DNA of 49,658 nucleotides from NCBI RefSeq assembly GCF_003243515.1, contig NZ_QFRA01000011.1:1-49658 (forward strand), in the 5' to 3' direction. The DNA comes from Corynebacterium kroppenstedtii (GTDB lineage: Bacteria > Actinomycetota > Actinomycetes > Mycobacteriales > Mycobacteriaceae). This document shows, one piece after another, positions 17,067 through 26,400 of this stretch. Numbering within the stretch: position 1 is the first letter of the stretch; every line of letters starts with the position of its first letter. The notes beneath the pieces are model-generated. The model had not been told where the DNA came from. It searched no databases and saw only the letters and a program-made list of their open reading frames with translations. Made by a program: the position numbers and the translations under genes.

Positions 17067-18377
17067 CTAGCTCAGAGATTCAGCTAGTTCGCGGTTCGGA
17101 TTCGATACGCGACGTTTCCACGGGAGCTGGCTACTCAGATCGTTTCGGGTCCACCACTTTTCGAGGGTGACGCCGACGAGCGGAACAACGATCGCGATGC
17201 CCCAACCCAGCAGAATGTCAAACACATAGTGCTCAGCGAAAAAGACCAGAGTAAAGCCCATCGCGAAGGCATAGATAAGGCACACAACACCAAGTTTTTT
17301 ACGTCGTCGCGCAAACATGTACGTTGCCAAGTACATGGTGAGCGCAGCATGGAGGGATGGGATAGCCGCGACAAGGTTCGATTCCTTTTGACCGCGTTCG
17401 ATCAGCGCGCCAATCCCTGAAGATTCGTCTGAGGTCGAGGTCGACGACTGTGAGTCACCCTCCGACGTATCGGCCGCGACCGTCTTGGTCTCACGATCGC
17501 TCGGGGTCTCCTCAGCATGAGCTACGGCCGCCGAGAAGCTGAGGTGGTTAAGCTTCTCCCACCCGCGAGCACTCAGGCGTTCAACCCACGGGTGAGTCTC
17601 ATCGTGCTTTGCGTGAACAGGGCCGAGGATGGATCCCTCACCAGCGTGATCGTCGACGAACATGCATCGGACACTGCGCGGCCCGTCGGCAACATCCGCG
17701 GGTGCGCATCGACCAGCAGCCCAGGGGGGCGCGGCAGGAACGAACACATAGCCGATAAGGCCAATGAACGACACCGTCAACATGCCGGCAGCGAAACGCG
17801 CGAAATCGGCGCGCGACCGGAGCCATTCGCCGAAGGCCATAATATATGGCGTCACAAAGTAAGAGATGTAGACAATGGCCAAGATAAGTTCCCACCACGG
17901 CGGGTTCTCGAAGCGAATCTGTTCCTGCAACCAGACCGTGGGGACGGCGCCGAACATCGCCTTATCGATATCCGGGGCTAAGCGCCAATGAACGGGCAGT
18001 CCAAGCTGCAAAGACCACGTTCTCGTGTTGTCATAAGCAACAAGAAACAGAAAGAACGGGCTCCAATCAAGGATCAGTTGATAGAGATGGCGGCGCCCAA
18101 TCGATAGTGCAGCAAGCCCGCTAGTTAACACAATAAACAGCGTCGACCGGCCAAAAGGCCATCCTCGACAACCAATCCACACTATGAGTCCAAGTACCCA
18201 CGCAGAGACAGCAAGTCGACGGGTTAGCGTAAGCTGTTTCGTCGCCATGTACCTGAACGGTGGGAGGATGGGGCGAAACTCTTTCGGCCTCTGCTTCGCT
18301 GGCCGAGGGGATTGAGATAGCTCAGCTTCGTGTGTGGGCTCCACAGATGAAACGCTGGTGGGACGTTCTTCTGCCAT
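17067..18377 (-). CDS. PAP2-superfamily membrane phosphatase or phosphotransferase
   Basis: A 436-residue multi-pass membrane protein with a charged N-terminal tail of about 40 residues. Several helices follow (about 45-250), then a long acidic/Ser-rich loop (about 240-330). The C-terminal PAP2 active-site motifs are NLVAAIPSLHAALTMYLATY (PSLH) and FFAEHYVFDILLGWG (EHYVFD). The same arrangement occurs in inositol-phosphorylceramide-synthase-like and undecaprenyl-pyrophosphatase-like proteins, so the likely role is lipid phosphate transfer or hydrolysis, substrate unknown. I prefer the ATG giving MAEERPT, with AAGGA ten bases upstream; a TTG 11 codons earlier is possible. It runs opposite to both neighbours, with its own terminator. 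Confidence 0.82.
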   Translation of the reverse strand: MAEERPTSVSSVEPTHEAELSQSPRPAKQRPKEFRPILPPFRYMATKQLTLTRRLAVSAWVLGLIVWIGCRGWPFGRSTLFIVLTSGLAALSIGRRHLYQLILDWSPFFLFLVAYDNTRTWSLQLGLPVHWRLAPDIDKAMFGAVPTVWLQEQIRFENPPWWELILAIVYISYFVTPYIMAFGEWLRSRADFARFAAGMLTVSFIGLIGYVFVPAAPPWAAGRCAPADVADGPRSVRCMFVDDHAGEGSILGPVHAKHDETHPWVERLSARGWEKLNHLSFSAAVAHAEETPSDRETKTVAADTSEGDSQSSTSTSDESSGIGALIERGQKESNLVAAIPSLHAALTMYLATYMFARRRKKLGVVCLIYAFAMGFTLVFFAEHYVFDILLGWGIAIVVPLVGVTLEKWWTRNDLSSQLPWKRRVSNPNRELAESLS

Positions 18378-18564
18378 AGTCCTGACATCCTTACTCTTCA
18401 AAGGTGACAATGCTGAGCAAAGTCGACCGACGAAAGTTAACGTGTTGAGGGTACTCGGCTTGACTCACCGCAAGCCAGAAAGGCTGTTCATTTGTGCAAA
18501 AGCAGGTGAACCGATACACAAAAACTGAAGCCTGAGAAGACCTGCAATCGTATAGTGACCGTGG

Positions 18565-18570
18565 TAAAAT
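18565..18570 (+). promoter_or_regulatory. Extended -10 element of the pyr operon promoter
   Basis: TGG followed by TAAAAT fits an extended -10 (TGn-TAnnnT), 83 bases before the pyrR start. Only a weak -35 (CTGCAA) is placed 17 bp upstream. The resulting leader of about 75 nt would contain the PyrR-loop-like hairpin. Confidence 0.5.
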
Positions 18571-18622
18571 AACGAGCAATATCGACAATTTCACATCATT
18601 AGGAGTGACATCCTTTAACGGA

Positions 18623-18638
18623 CTGCACCGAGAGGCAG
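18623..18638 (+). promoter_or_regulatory. Candidate PyrR-binding loop just upstream of the pyrR ribosome-binding site
   Basis: CTGC-ACCGAGAG-GCAG forms a short stem with the loop sequence ACCGAGAGG, which resembles the conserved PyrR target core (CCnGnGAGG). It ends three bases before AAGGAGG of pyrR. In mycobacteria PyrR with UMP is known to repress translation by binding such a loop near the start. No terminator/antiterminator pair is seen here, so the same translational mode is inferred. Confidence 0.6.
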
Positions 18639-18652
18639 GGAAGGAGGTCACG

Positions 18653-19306
18653 ATGAATACAGCACGTACGTCTACGCCGACTACCGATGCGATGGAGACA
18701 GAGATTCTCTCATCCGACGACGTCGGCCGTACTGTTGCACGCATCGCGCACCAGATAATCGAAAGAACAGCACTGGATGCCGACGACGCCAAGCGCGTCG
18801 TCCTTTTGGGAATTCCCAGTGGGGGCGTTCCCTTAACTAAGCGATTAGCTCATCTTATTCACGAGTTCGCGGGAGTTACGGTAGCCACGGGGGCCTTGGA
18901 TATCACTCTGTACCGCGATGATCTTCGGCATAAACCACACCGCGCTCTCCAACGCACATCAATTCCCGACGACGGAATCGACGGAAAAACCGTCATCCTT
19001 GTCGACGATGTTCTGTATTCCGGTCGAAGCGTGCGATCAGCGCTGGATGCGCTACGTGATATCGGACGCGCCAGCATCGTCCAGCTTGCCGTCGTGGTGG
19101 ACCGAGGCCATCGCGAGCTGCCCATCCGCGCGGACTACGTCGGGAAAAATATTCCGACATCCCGTTCAGAAGACGTTATCGTCTCCCTCGAAGAACTCGA
19201 CGGCCATGACGGTGTTGTTCTGCGTCGGCCAACCACCAGCGCTTCATCATCGTCGATGGAAGAAGCAGCGAGGGACCACTTCAGTCATGAGGGGAGCAAC
19301 TCATGA
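18653..19306 (+). CDS. pyrR: PyrR, pyrimidine operon regulator and uracil phosphoribosyltransferase homologue
   Basis: A 217-residue type I phosphoribosyltransferase-fold RNA-binding regulator. It shows LLGIPSGGVPLTKRLAHLI, the GALDITLYRDDL segment, the PRPP motif VILVDDVLYSGRSVRSALDAL and the family's VVDRGHRELPIRADYVGKNIPTS. It senses UMP/PRPP and controls the pyr mRNA. Start is ATG six bases after a full AAGGAGG. A Ser-rich tail of about 30 residues exceeds the usual length. The stop overlaps the pyrB start (ATGA). As first gene of the operon it would regulate its own message through the leader hairpin. Confidence 0.96.
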   Translation: MNTARTSTPTTDAMETEILSSDDVGRTVARIAHQIIERTALDADDAKRVVLLGIPSGGVPLTKRLAHLIHEFAGVTVATGALDITLYRDDLRHKPHRALQRTSIPDDGIDGKTVILVDDVLYSGRSVRSALDALRDIGRASIVQLAVVVDRGHRELPIRADYVGKNIPTSRSEDVIVSLEELDGHDGVVLRRPTTSASSSSMEEAARDHFSHEGSNS

Positions 19307-20259
19307 AGCACCTTCTCTCGATGGCGGATCTTTCTGCCGATGAAATCACTGACCTCCTAGACGAAGCCCAGAACTTCAAAGAAGCTCTCGAAGGACGCGA
19401 ACTCAAGAAGCTGCCCACCCTCCGAGGCCGCACAATCTTCACCGTGTTCTACGAAAACTCCACCCGCACACGATCCAGCTTTGAAACAGCAGGAAAGTGG
19501 ATGAGCGCCGACGTCATCAATATCAGCGCATCATCCTCAAGCGTGAAAAAAGGGGAGTCACTCCAAGACACCGGTTTAACTCTCACCGCGATTGGGGCCG
19601 ACGCACTCATCATTCGCCATCCCAGCTCCGGAGCGGCGCAACAACTGGCCCAGTGGGTGGCTCCCAACGGGGACGGGCCTAGCGTCATCAACGCTGGTGA
19701 TGGTGCCCATCAACACCCGACGCAGGCTCTCTTGGACGCGCTTACTCTTCGGCAACGCCTCGGTGGAATCGACGGGCGGAAAATCGTGATCGTGGGGGAC
19801 ATCCTCCACTCGCGCGTCGCGCGCTCTAATGCCGAGCTATTGACAAAACTGGGAGCCGAAGTCGTTTATGTCGCCCCGCCGACGCTGCTCCCATATGGAG
19901 TAGAGACGTGGCCAGTACGGATTTCCTATGACATGGATTCCGAGCTTGCCGACGCTGATGCTGTCATGATGCTGCGTGTTCAAGCCGAACGCATGGCCGG
20001 GGGGTTCTTCCCCAGCCACCGCGAATACGCCACGTTATACGGAATGAGCACTGCGCGTGAGGCCAAGATGAAAGATAAGGCCATCATCATGCACCCGGGG
20101 CCCATGCTTCGTGGCATGGAGATTAATTACTCCGTGGCAGACGCCCCTCGAACTGCGGTTTTGCAACAAGTCAACAATGGTGTCCACGTCCGCATGGCGG
20201 TCTTGTTCTCGCTCATCATCGGTACCCACGGACAATCTCACACAACGAAGGAGTCATAA
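19303..20259 (+). CDS. pyrB: Aspartate carbamoyltransferase catalytic subunit
   Basis: Joins carbamoyl phosphate and aspartate to N-carbamoylaspartate, the first committed step of pyrimidine synthesis. The 318-residue protein has the carbamoyl-phosphate motif ENSTRTRSSFETAGKW (about 47-62), IIRHPSSGAAQQLAQW, DGAHQHPTQALLDALTL and KIVIVGDILHSRVARS, and the C-terminal IMHPGPMLRGMEI. The start overlaps the pyrR stop by 4 bp. No pyrI regulatory-chain gene is present, as expected for actinobacteria. Confidence 0.97.
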   Translation: MKHLLSMADLSADEITDLLDEAQNFKEALEGRELKKLPTLRGRTIFTVFYENSTRTRSSFETAGKWMSADVINISASSSSVKKGESLQDTGLTLTAIGADALIIRHPSSGAAQQLAQWVAPNGDGPSVINAGDGAHQHPTQALLDALTLRQRLGGIDGRKIVIVGDILHSRVARSNAELLTKLGAEVVYVAPPTLLPYGVETWPVRISYDMDSELADADAVMMLRVQAERMAGGFFPSHREYATLYGMSTAREAKMKDKAIIMHPGPMLRGMEINYSVADAPRTAVLQQVNNGVHVRMAVLFSLIIGTHGQSHTTKES

Positions 20260-20260
20260 A

Positions 20261-21625
20261 TTGAGTGCTCAGTCGTGGCCGGAAACCGGCACACAGGCAC
20301 CACCTGCACGCGGTTCGATCCTTCTCACAGGAGTGCGTCCGTATGGTGAAGGCGACCCCACGTCGGTTTTGATTACCGACGGCGTCATCGCGGAAATTGG
20401 CCCAAAAATCGACGCACCCGAGGGTGCTCAAGTCTTGGACTTGTCCGGTCAGGTTTTGTTGCCAGGATTCGTTGATATTCACGTCCATCTGCGCGAACCG
20501 GGCCGTGAAGACACAGAAACCTTGTTAACTGGGTCCCAAGCTGCAGCGCGTGGCGGTTTTACCGCTGTATTCACCATGCCGAATACCAAACCGGTCATGG
20601 ACGACCCATCTATCGTCGAATCGGTGTGGTATAAGGGCCAAAATATCGGCCTCTGCGATGTCCATCCCGTCGGTGCCATCACGAAACAACGTGAAGGGAA
20701 AGAGCTTGCTGAACTCGGCATGATGCGGGATTCAGAAGCTAAAGTCCGGATGTTCTCGGACGACGGAACATGCGTGAATGATCCCGAGGTGATGCGTCGA
20801 GCTGTGGAATATGCCAAGGGGCTCGACGTTTTACTAGCCCAACACTGTGAAGACGCACGGTTAACTCAGGGGGCCGTTGCCCATGAGGGGACAATCGCTG
20901 CCGAGCTCGGGCTTCGAGGATGGCCACGCGTTGCTGAAGAATCTATTGTCGCTCGCGATTCCATCATGACCAGGGACTATGGCGGCCGCGTCCATATTTG
21001 TCACGCGTCCACCGAAGGCACGGTCTCATTGGTGAAATGGGCGAAAGAACAGGGGCTTTCTGTCACCGCTGAGGTCACACCTCATCACCTGATCCTTACC
21101 GATGAGCGCCTCCGCACCTATGACGGTGTCAACAAAGTTAACCCGCCTCTTCGCGAAGAGCGGGATGTTCTCGCGCTTCGTGATGCACTGCGTGACCGCA
21201 TTATCGATTGTGTCGCCACCGACCACGCCCCGCACGGATCCGAAGAAAAATGCTGTGAGTTCGACCATGCCCGTCCGGGAATGCTGGGGCTGGAAACATC
21301 GCTGAGCATCATCTCTCAGCTCTTTGTCGAAACTGGACTAGAAGACTGGCGTTTTGTTGCCGCAGTGATGTCCGAGCGCCCGGCGGAAATCGTCCGACTT
21401 CCGGGGCAGGGCCGTCCTATCGCGGTTGGCGAGCCGGCCAACCTGACCGCCATCGATCCCGATCACCGGTGGGTAGCCAGCGGGAAGAACCTCGCTTCCA
21501 AAGCGGATAACACTCCGTACGAGGGCATGGAATTCCAAGCCAAAGTCACCACCACGATTCTCCGCGGGCACATCACCTGCCTAGACGGTGAAGCCTCCCA
21601 GCCCTTGGACAGAAAGGTTCACTAG
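20261..21625 (+). CDS. pyrC: Dihydroorotase
   Basis: Cyclises N-carbamoylaspartate to dihydroorotate. It is a 454-residue class I amidohydrolase. The first metal motif is DIHVHLREPGREDTETL (HxH), followed by MPNTKPVMD, further ligand-bearing segments LLAQHCEDARL and VTPHHLILTDE, and the catalytic Asp in CVATDHAPHGSEEK. The start is TTG, one base after the pyrB stop, with AAGGAG seven bases upstream; frames opening earlier run through pyrB and are ignored. The stop shares a base with the carA start. Confidence 0.96.
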   Translation: MSAQSWPETGTQAPPARGSILLTGVRPYGEGDPTSVLITDGVIAEIGPKIDAPEGAQVLDLSGQVLLPGFVDIHVHLREPGREDTETLLTGSQAAARGGFTAVFTMPNTKPVMDDPSIVESVWYKGQNIGLCDVHPVGAITKQREGKELAELGMMRDSEAKVRMFSDDGTCVNDPEVMRRAVEYAKGLDVLLAQHCEDARLTQGAVAHEGTIAAELGLRGWPRVAEESIVARDSIMTRDYGGRVHICHASTEGTVSLVKWAKEQGLSVTAEVTPHHLILTDERLRTYDGVNKVNPPLREERDVLALRDALRDRIIDCVATDHAPHGSEEKCCEFDHARPGMLGLETSLSIISQLFVETGLEDWRFVAAVMSERPAEIVRLPGQGRPIAVGEPANLTAIDPDHRWVASGKNLASKADNTPYEGMEFQAKVTTTILRGHITCLDGEASQPLDRKVH

Positions 21626-22872
21626 TGAGTACATCGCCCACATCGCTACACACGACCGACTCTCCTTCCTCGTACGCCGACGCTCAGTCGGGGAGTCTTC
21701 CCGCCGTTCTCGTTCTCGCTGATGGACGCGTTTTCCGCGGGACGTCCTTCGGGGCCACAGGCCGTGCCCTCGGCGAGGCCGTCTTCACCACGGGCATGAT
21801 CGGCTACCAGGAGACGATGACGGATCCGTCCTATCGTCGTCAGATAGTGTGCGCGACCGCGCCACAAATCGGAAACACCGGGTGGAATGACGAAGACGAC
21901 GAGTCGCGTGGATCCACTATCTGGGTATCCGGTTTGATTATCCGTGACCTTTCCGCCTGCCCTTCTAACTGGCGGAGCAAGCGTTCCCTCGACGAAGAAA
22001 TGGCGTCACAGGGAATAATCGGCATTAAGAACGTCGACACCCGTGCATTGGTTCGCCATCTGCGCGACAAGGGATCAGTCAACGCGGGGATCTTTACTGG
22101 GGATGAGGCCGCGAAACCCGTCGATGAGCTCCTGTCCATTGTTAACGAAATTCCGTCAATGGCTGGCCAGGACCTTGCTGAAGAAGTGAGCACTGACGAG
22201 CCTTATATCGTTGAGCCCGAGGGGACGCCGTCGCAGTCGGATACTCTGACTGTCGTCGCCTATGACATGGGAATTAAGACCAATACGCCGCGGAATTTCT
22301 CGCGACGCGGCATTAAGACAGTCGTTGTCCAGGCGAATACGTCCTTCGACGATATCCAGAAGTACAACCCTGATGGGGTGTTTATCTCCAACGGTCCGGG
22401 GGACCCGTCGACGGCGGATACCATGGTCGACATTGTCCGCCAGGTCCTTTCAGTGAAAATTCCGTTCTTCGGAATTTGTTTTGGGAACCAGATTTTTGGC
22501 CGAGCATTAGGTTTAGGTACCTACAAACTCAAATTTGGTCACCGCGGAATTAACGTCCCCGTTGTCGACGTCGCCACGGGGCGCGTCTCCATCACCGCCC
22601 AAAACCACGGATTCGCCTTGCTTCCTCCACATGTTGATGACGCGTCGGAAAAACTCAGCACCGAAGAGCTGACAGCCAGCTTCGACACCCCCTTCGGACC
22701 GGCCCACGTCACCCACATTTGCCCGAACGACAACGTGGTAGAAGGCGTCGCTCTCAACGATGGTCGGGCTTTCTCTGTGCAGTACCACCCAGAGGCTGCT
22801 GCGGGCCCCCATGACGCGAATCCGCTTTTCGACCAGTTCGTGACCGTTATGCAAGAAGGAAAGGCCAAGTAA
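21625..22872 (+). CDS. carA: Carbamoyl-phosphate synthase small (glutamine amidotransferase) subunit
   Basis: Hydrolyses glutamine and passes ammonia to CarB. The 415-residue protein begins with a Ser-rich tail, then the CarA N-terminal domain (TSFGATGRALGEAVFTTGMIGYQ, TDPSYRRQIV). The class I amidotransferase domain has SNGPGDPSTADTM, the nucleophile Cys 285 in FFGICFGNQIFGRALG and the His/Glu pair in VQYHPEAAAGPHD. GTG start overlaps the pyrC stop; carB begins directly after the stop. Confidence 0.97.
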   Translation: MSTSPTSLHTTDSPSSYADAQSGSLPAVLVLADGRVFRGTSFGATGRALGEAVFTTGMIGYQETMTDPSYRRQIVCATAPQIGNTGWNDEDDESRGSTIWVSGLIIRDLSACPSNWRSKRSLDEEMASQGIIGIKNVDTRALVRHLRDKGSVNAGIFTGDEAAKPVDELLSIVNEIPSMAGQDLAEEVSTDEPYIVEPEGTPSQSDTLTVVAYDMGIKTNTPRNFSRRGIKTVVVQANTSFDDIQKYNPDGVFISNGPGDPSTADTMVDIVRQVLSVKIPFFGICFGNQIFGRALGLGTYKLKFGHRGINVPVVDVATGRVSITAQNHGFALLPPHVDDASEKLSTEELTASFDTPFGPAHVTHICPNDNVVEGVALNDGRAFSVQYHPEAAAGPHDANPLFDQFVTVMQEGKAK

Positions 22873-25800
22873 ATGCCACGCCGTACAAACCTTAACCACG
22901 TGCTGGTCATCGGGTCTGGCCCTATTGTCATCGGCCAAGCATGTGAATTTGACTACTCCGGAACTCAGGCATGTCGAGTCCTCGAACAAGAAGGACTCCG
23001 CGTCACCTTAATTAACTCCAATCCGGCGACCATCATGACCGACCCTGAGTTCGCGGACCATACCTATATTGAACCGATCGATCCCGAATACATCGAGAAG
23101 ATCTTCGAGAAAGAAGCTGCCGAAGGTCACCCCATTGATGCTGTGCTCGCCACACTGGGTGGGCAGACAGCTCTCAACGCCGCCATTCAGCTTGACCGTC
23201 GGAGGATCCTCGCCAAGCACCATGTGGAACTCATTGGTGCTGATATTGAGGCTATTGAGAGGGGAGAGGACCGGCAGAAGTTCAAGGATATCGTCGAAAA
23301 AATGGGTGGAGAGTCCGCTCGGTCGCGGGTGTGCCACAACATGGAGGAAGTTCACGAAACCGTCGCTGAGCTCGGCCTTCCTGTTGTTGTTCGCCCCTCC
23401 TTCACTATGGGTGGGTTGGGATCCGGCCTTGCCTACACGTACGACGACATCGACCGCATTGCCGGCGGCGGGTTAGCGGCCTCACCCGAGGCCAATGTGC
23501 TCATCGAAGAATCCATTCTGGGATGGAAAGAGTATGAGCTCGAGCTCATGCGGGATGGCAACGATAACGTCGTCATCGTCTGTTCAATCGAAAACGTGGA
23601 TGCGGTAGGCGTTCATACAGGGGACTCTGTCACTGTTGCGCCTGCGCTCACTCTGACCGACCGTGAATTTCAGGTCATGCGTGACCAGGCCATCGCCATC
23701 CTGCGTGAGGTCGGCGTCGATACCGGTGGTTGTAACATCCAATTCGCGGTGAACCCTGACAATGGCCGCATCGTCACCATCGAGATGAATCCACGCGTGT
23801 CGCGGTCATCGGCACTGGCATCGAAAGCAACCGGTTTCCCCATCGCGAAAATCGCGGCCAAACTGGCAATTGGATACACCTTAGATGAAATCCGCAATGA
23901 TATCACCGGTGTCACCCCGGCGGCATTCGAGCCGACGCTGGACTACGTCGTCGTCAAAGCTCCTCGCTTTGCGTTCGAAAAATTCCCTGGTTCCGACGAT
24001 ACCCTGACCACGTCCATGAAATCGGTGGGCGAAGCGATGGCATTGGGGCGCAACTACATCGCCGGCCTGAACAAGGTTCTCCGTTCCCTGGAGAAAAAAG
24101 AAAGCGGCTTCTGGACATGTCCCGACGAACACTTCGCCGGCGAATCGGCTAAAGACAAAGCGGCTGTCGTCGATATGCTCCGCGTGCCCAAAGAAGGACG
24201 CCTGTACCTTGTTGAACTTGCTCTTCGGCTGGGTGCCAGCATCGACGAGATCCACGAAGCATCCGGCATCGACCCCTGGTTTATCGCGGAAATCGAGCAA
24301 CTTGTGGCGTTCCGTAAGGAACTAGAAGCGGCACCGGTTCTCACCGAAGACCTGTTGCGTCGAGCGAAATACCTTGGGCTGTCCGACGCACAAATCGCCA
24401 GTGTGAGGCCCGAACTCGCCGGAGAAAATGGTGTGCGGACACTGCGGTGGTCCCTCGGTATCCGTCCGGTATTCAAAACGGTGGATACGTGTGCGGCGGA
24501 GTTCGAGGCAAAAACTCCCTATCACTACAGCGCGTATGAACTTGATCCGGCTGCTGAAAGCGAAGTGACTCCGCAGAAAGAGAAAGAAAAGATCCTCATT
24601 CTCGGCTCTGGTCCCAACCGTATTGGCCAGGGGATTGAGTTCGACTACTCCTGTGTTCACGCGGCATTGGAACTCTCACGCATCGGCTATGAGACGGTCA
24701 TGGTTAACTGCAACCCTGAAACTGTCTCTACCGACTATGACACGGCTGACCGCCTCTATTTTGAGCCACTGGCCTTTGAAGACGTCATGGAGGTCTACCA
24801 CGCGGAATCCGAGTCGGGAAATGTAGCAGGCGTCATCTGCCAGTTGGGCGGGCAGACACCGCTCGGCCTGGCTGAGCGGCTCAAAGCGGCCGGCGTTCCA
24901 GTGATCGGAACAACTCCCGAGGCCATTAACCTTGCGGAAGACCGCGGTGAGTTCGGAGGGGTTCTCCAACGCTCTGGACTCCCGGCACCAGCCTATGGGA
25001 CAGCGAAGAACCTCGAAGAAGCCCAAGCGGTAGCGTCGTCAATTGGCTATCCAGTGCTAGTCCGACCTTCCTACGTATTGGGCGGCCGGGGCATGGAAAT
25101 TGTCTATGACGACGATTCTCTGGCCGACTATATTTCCCGAGCGACCGAGATCACCCACGATCATCCCGTCCTCGTTGACCGGTTCTTAGACAATGCCATT
25201 GAAATCGACGTTGATGCCTTATGCGATGGGTACGAGGTTTATCTCGCTGGCGTCATGGAGCACATCGAGGAAGCCGGTATTCACTCGGGCGACTCAGCCT
25301 GCGCTATTCCGCCCATGACTTTGGGCACAGAGGATATCGACACTGTTCGACGATCCACGGCAGCGCTGGCTCGTGAAATCGGCGTACGAGGACTCATGAA
25401 CGTCCAGTTCGCCTTGAAAGACGACACTCTCTATGTCATCGAAGCGAATCCGCGCGCCTCACGAACAGTGCCCTTCGTGTCCAAAGCGACCGGTGTCCCG
25501 TTGGCGAAAGCCGCTGCCCGCATATCCGTCGGCGCCACGCTCCACGAGCTGCGCATGGAAGGAATGATCCCCACCGACCACGATGGCGGTTCACTTCCTC
25601 TGGATGCGCCAATTGCCGTCAAGGAAGCGGTGTTGCCGTTCCGCAGGTTCCGTCGGCAGGATGGTTCACTGTTGGATTCGCTCCTGTCCCCAGAGATGAA
25701 GTCGACCGGTGAAGTCATGGGGCTTGACCGCGCGTTCGGCGCAGCCTATGCCAAGTCACAGGCCGGAGCTTACGGGCGCCTCCCCGTATCAGGGACAGTG

Positions 25801-26346
25801 TTTGTGTCGGTCGCCAACCACGACAAACGGACCATGGTGTTCCCCATCCAACGTTTAGCTACGCTGGGATTTTCACTTCTGGCGACGGAGGGCACCGCGG
25901 GGATGCTCCGGCGCAATGGAATCCCGTGTGAAGTCGTCGCGAAGCAATCACAAGTCCATGAAGACAACCCCAGCGTCGATCATCTTGAGGTGGGGACCGT
26001 TCACCGGGATAAGGACGGCCGCCGGTCCATCGTCGACCTTATTTTGGACGAACAGGTTGATCTCATCATCAACACACCAGCTGGAAATTCTGGCGCCCGC
26101 CACGATGGTTACGAAATCCGTGCGGCAGCTTTGAATGCTGAAATCCCCTGCATTACGACGGTCCAGGCGGCAGTCGCAGCAGTTCAGGCGATCGAATCCA
26201 TCCATGGCATCTCTGAGGCCACTCCGAAGGAGCACGAGAGCGATGGACAAGGAAACCAGCAGCCAGGCCAACACGGTGCTGGCGAGGACGATCGCAAGCC
26301 AAATGCATCGCTGATGGTGGCAGCAATCCAGGACCTTAATGCATGA
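22873..26346 (+). CDS. carB: Carbamoyl-phosphate synthase large subunit
   Basis: Makes carbamoyl phosphate from bicarbonate, ammonia and two ATP, feeding PyrB and arginine synthesis. The 1157-residue chain shows both ATP-grasp halves: VLVIGSGPIVIGQACEFDYS with NPATIMTDP near the start, and ILILGSGPNRIGQGIEFDYS with NCNPETVSTDYD near 570-620. EMNPRVSRSSALASKATG and EANPRASRTVPFVSKATG are the matching metal-binding segments. The C-terminal MGS-like allosteric domain (residues about 970-1100) ends in NTPAGNSGARHDGYEIRAAAL. A polar tail of about 40 residues (KEHESDGQGNQQPGQ) is an extra. Confidence 0.98.
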   Translation: MPRRTNLNHVLVIGSGPIVIGQACEFDYSGTQACRVLEQEGLRVTLINSNPATIMTDPEFADHTYIEPIDPEYIEKIFEKEAAEGHPIDAVLATLGGQTALNAAIQLDRRRILAKHHVELIGADIEAIERGEDRQKFKDIVEKMGGESARSRVCHNMEEVHETVAELGLPVVVRPSFTMGGLGSGLAYTYDDIDRIAGGGLAASPEANVLIEESILGWKEYELELMRDGNDNVVIVCSIENVDAVGVHTGDSVTVAPALTLTDREFQVMRDQAIAILREVGVDTGGCNIQFAVNPDNGRIVTIEMNPRVSRSSALASKATGFPIAKIAAKLAIGYTLDEIRNDITGVTPAAFEPTLDYVVVKAPRFAFEKFPGSDDTLTTSMKSVGEAMALGRNYIAGLNKVLRSLEKKESGFWTCPDEHFAGESAKDKAAVVDMLRVPKEGRLYLVELALRLGASIDEIHEASGIDPWFIAEIEQLVAFRKELEAAPVLTEDLLRRAKYLGLSDAQIASVRPELAGENGVRTLRWSLGIRPVFKTVDTCAAEFEAKTPYHYSAYELDPAAESEVTPQKEKEKILILGSGPNRIGQGIEFDYSCVHAALELSRIGYETVMVNCNPETVSTDYDTADRLYFEPLAFEDVMEVYHAESESGNVAGVICQLGGQTPLGLAERLKAAGVPVIGTTPEAINLAEDRGEFGGVLQRSGLPAPAYGTAKNLEEAQAVASSIGYPVLVRPSYVLGGRGMEIVYDDDSLADYISRATEITHDHPVLVDRFLDNAIEIDVDALCDGYEVYLAGVMEHIEEAGIHSGDSACAIPPMTLGTEDIDTVRRSTAALAREIGVRGLMNVQFALKDDTLYVIEANPRASRTVPFVSKATGVPLAKAAARISVGATLHELRMEGMIPTDHDGGSLPLDAPIAVKEAVLPFRRFRRQDGSLLDSLLSPEMKSTGEVMGLDRAFGAAYAKSQAGAYGRLPVSGTVFVSVANHDKRTMVFPIQRLATLGFSLLATEGTAGMLRRNGIPCEVVAKQSQVHEDNPSVDHLEVGTVHRDKDGRRSIVDLILDEQVDLIINTPAGNSGARHDGYEIRAAALNAEIPCITTVQAAVAAVQAIESIHGISEATPKEHESDGQGNQQPGQHGAGEDDRKPNASLMVAAIQDLNA

Positions 26347-26400
26347 GTTGTTCAACCCGTTAGTGAAGCTCGTGAGAAAGGCTCGTGAGAGAGGCTAAAT

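Noticed and set aside
17517..17981. 154-codon plus-strand frame inside the PAP2 gene
   Set aside because: The opposite strand has clear membrane helices and PAP2 motifs; this frame is a low-complexity shadow.
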